Shown here: piece after piece, positions 61,401 to 64,000 of the stretch | Layout: every line of letters begins with the position of its first letter | Position numbering within the stretch: position 1 is the first letter of the stretch | Source of the DNA: Clavulina sp. PMI_390 | Taxonomy: Eukaryota > Basidiomycota > Agaricomycetes > Cantharellales > Hydnaceae | Direction of reading: 5' to 3' | DNA: 64,000 bases | Assembly (NCBI GenBank): GCA_015039315.1 | Contig: WIDE01000017.1 | Location: 338,181-402,180 of the forward strand | Notes under the pieces: generated by a model | What the model saw: the letters and a program-made list of their open reading frames with translations, nothing else | The model's database searches: none | Told to the model about the DNA's origin: nothing | Program-made: the position numbers and the translations under genes

Positions 61401-64000
61401 CTCCCCTTCTTCCTCCTTCTTTGCGTCCACATGCCCGAAGTCCTTAACCAGCTCAGAAAAAGGGCCTTGGGAATTGACAAGCTCTTGGTACGACCCCTCT
61501 TCCTGGATGGTGCCGTCATTCATGCAATAAACATGATCAACAAAAGGGAGGAAGTGGAGAGCATGAGTCACAAGGAGGACGGCGGTCCCGCGAGCCTTCA
61601 GCGAGAGAATGGCGTCATTGAATAGACGTTCAGCAACGTGAGCATCCACCGCGGATAGAGGGTCGTCGAGTAGCACCACGTCAGCTTCACTGTATAGCAC
61701 ACGTGCAAGGTTCACTAATTCATCTATGAGTAAGCATATGGGCGTGAAAAATACGAGACGGAAGCTGTACCTCGAGCCTTCTGTCCACCAGATAGATCTG
61801 ACAGATCGTTAGAGGACGTGCATGGATTGAATAGCCCATGCAAGGTACTTACTTATACCCTTCTCTCCGATCTATAAGACGAACAGGGGTTTCCCTTAGT
61901 ACATGGACCATCGCTTCTCATTGTCCAAATACATACCTCAGTGAGATCTCGGTCCGGAAGCAAGTCCAAATCAGGTTCAAGGCATGCCTCTGAGATGATT
62001 CTCCAGTACTTCTCCGCGACAAACTCTCGCCCAAATGTGATATTATCTCTCTTGCGAAGGAATATTTGATTGAGACTCAATAGTGATTATGTGGAAAGTT
62101 CACCAACGCACCAGAGAAGCATTCTGGATCCACGGTGTTTGTGCACAGTAAGCAGTGGTGCCTCCGATCTGGACGCTCCCAGACGTCCTCCGCATCTCAC
62201 CAATAATACCTGGCACCTTCATATCAAGATTCGGCCACGATTAGCCTCGGAAATTCAACACTTACCATACAAGACACTGGACTTCCCACTTCCAATCCTT
62301 CCTACGATGGCATGAACTGCTCCCCCGCGAGGGATGGAGAAGTTGATCGATTGTAGAGAGAATGGTTCCGAGCTTGTTTCCTTGGGATCAGAAGGAGCCG
62401 AAGACGCTTTTTTGGTAGTAGGTTTAGACTTGCTAGCTTTCTTAGCAGGTTCTTTGGTTGGAGAGGAAAACCGTTCCCACTGGAAGCTCGCATCATTTAC
62501 AGAGAGTGCGACCTTGAGGTCCTCGTCCTGTTGAACGACGTCGTTGTCGAGACATTCAGCCTCAAAGACCGAGGTCATTCGGCCTAGGGCATTCTGCCCA
62601 TCAACGATGGAAGAGAGAGCGCGAGGCAAGGTCATCAAGGGAGCACGGAGGAGATTAAAGTACGCCAAGCTCGTAAATATGGTCGCAGGCTCTAGCTTGT
62701 GCCCCAGGGCAGCGTAGACCACAAATGCAACAACAGAAGCAAGGATTGGAAGGGTAAATGCGACCGCTTGGCTATGAACGAATGAATTCATACATGACTT
62801 TCGATGACGGAAATGATAAAGCAAGGCTTACGTCGCTGAACGGATAATGAGAAGGGTTCGAATGCCCTTCAGCTCGTCATGACGAATCTCGTTGATCCCT
62901 AAGATCCGTATCAACAACGAAGGACTGTCGAAGAGTAAAGCTATACTCACGTTGCCAGAATGAGCCCTCGTAGGTAAATAATTTGACGATTTTCATTGCA
63001 CCTAAGATCCTGGTGCCCAGTTGTCAGCTGGGACGCTCCAGATTTTGATGATCATACGTACTCCTGCAGCAATCCCGCTCGGCGATCGGTAAACTTCATC
63101 GACTTCTTTCGCACCTTCAGAAGCTGGCGCATAGCGTACAGTTGCACGGGGACAGAGAACACGAAGATAGCGAACCCCGCCAGGGCAGAGACACCTATTT
63201 CTGTGATAAGAAGGGCGAGGCAGACGACAATCTTGGGACTCGTAAGGAAGATGTTTAGCAATATGATCAGATGAAAGAGGTCATACCGTGACAGGAGCAG
63301 TCCAGGCCTAAGAAGCGAGTGTTAACCCAGTGGTCGATCACAACGATCACGTTTCAACTTACAGGATGGCACCATTGGAAAAAGTAGTCCACACGAGAGA
63401 TATCAGTAGAGACATGGTTCACCATGCTCCCATTTGGGTGCAAAATTCGGCTATGTGGAGTAAACGTAAGCCCGCGGGCAAGGAGCCAGTTGGTAAGGGC
63501 AGATCGCGAGGCAACCCCAAGGCTCATGCTTCGCCAGTACCACTGATGCTGACAGACTGAGGCAACTAGGAGAAGCAAGAACAGCCCGACGGCAGCTCCT
63601 ATCCCTCGGCCGACGCCAGGGACAGGTGTGCCCTCCAGTTTCGCGACCGCCCTTTTCTGCGCTTCGGTGATGATAACCTGTGAGGAACAGTTGAACGTAT
63701 TAGCTTACGCAGAAGCAGTCTACGGTAAAACTAGCCTTGGAGACAAGTGGCGCGCCGAGCTGGGCTATATCGTTCGTTAATTTCAAGAAGCCTTTGAAGC
63801 ATCCGGTCAACAACCAAAGTGATCGAGAGTCGGGTAAACACACCTCCCAGCCAGAACTGGAAACCAAAGGTGTCGATTAGAGTCATCATAAGGGAGGCTT
63901 TGGCTCGAGACTTGAGTTTCCAGGCCTGGAGTCGTTGCTCTCGGCGCGCTGCATTGCCACGGGTGCGAACGAACCACCAGGCACGACGAATGTAGTGAGG
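58412..64000 (-). CDS. ABCC/MRP-type ABC transporter (YOR1-like), 5' part outside window
   Basis: ATP-driven exporter of organic anions, drugs or glutathione conjugates at the plasma membrane or vacuole. The N terminus lies beyond 64000. Membrane domain 1 carries the subfamily features GSMVNHVSTDISRVDYFFQW and VRKKSMKFTDRRAGLLQE. NBD1 has Walker A GRIGSGKSS, signature LSGGQKARVNLARVL and Walker B VVLLDDPLSAVD, with Asp in place of the catalytic Glu, as usual in ABCC NBD1. Its first strand region contains a Lys/Ser-rich insert (KKASKSKPTTKKASS). Membrane domain 2 follows. NBD2 has Walker A GRTGAGKST, Q loop IIPQEALLFSGTVRSNLDP, signature LSVGQRSLLSLARAL and Walker B IVLMDEATA. An insert of about 45 residues, rich in Pro/Ser/Thr, precedes the NBD2 signature. 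The gene has many short introns and ends at TGA 58412. Confidence 0.93.

Overview
The window is nuclear DNA of a filamentous basidiomycete, most likely an Agaricomycete. Most genes are cut by many short GT-AG introns of about 50-90 bases. Several exons are only 8-25 bases long. The gene set is fungal and includes a GT69 mannosyltransferase of the CAP59/CMT1 family, NoxR, a heme-thiolate peroxidase, a secreted GH47 mannosidase and an ERV25-type p24 protein. A Ceratobasidiaceae-like source is possible but I cannot establish it from sequence alone.

Layout. 0-7.1 kb: a small unknown gene, condensin subunit 3 (YCG1, minus) and an RMD1/DUF155 membrane protein (plus). 7.1-10.2 kb: no recognisable gene. 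10.2-14 kb: a poorly resolved membrane-protein gene (plus) and an unknown gene (minus). 14.7-20.5 kb: the DEAD-box helicase DHH1 and a GT69 mannosyltransferase. 20.8-27.6 kb: a RING-H2 protein, a Polo kinase (minus) and a GNAT acetyltransferase divergent from it. 27.7-38.1 kb (all minus): GH47 alpha-mannosidase, a 1,640-residue low-complexity protein and a GFA/CENP-V-type zinc protein. 38.1-44.1 kb: sparse, but holding an 11-exon ChaC-type gamma-glutamylcyclotransferase. 44.1-48.1 kb: a histone H3 with a modified tail, ERV25 (minus) and an SRRM1-like PWI/RS splicing protein. 48.37-51.43 kb: a complete-looking PIF/Harbinger DNA transposon with 206-bp terminal inverted repeats and two convergent genes. 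51.6-57.1 kb: a small unknown gene, a heme-thiolate peroxidase and NoxR (minus). 58.4-64 kb: an ABCC-type transporter (minus) whose N terminus runs off the window.

The genes are mostly unrelated housekeeping and accessory functions with no biosynthetic cluster. Loose themes are redox and glutathione chemistry (ChaC, GFA, peroxidase, NoxR, a possible conjugate pump) and chromosome biology (condensin, Polo kinase, H3). I infer no pathway from proximity. The most notable elements are the two-gene transposon whose long inverted repeats carry the 5' end of the transposase gene, the divergent H3 tail, and the extreme micro-exon structure of ChaC and the peroxidase. Exon borders are my manual calls. 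Where exon lengths are stated, the sum is an exact multiple of three and the reading frame is open across each junction.
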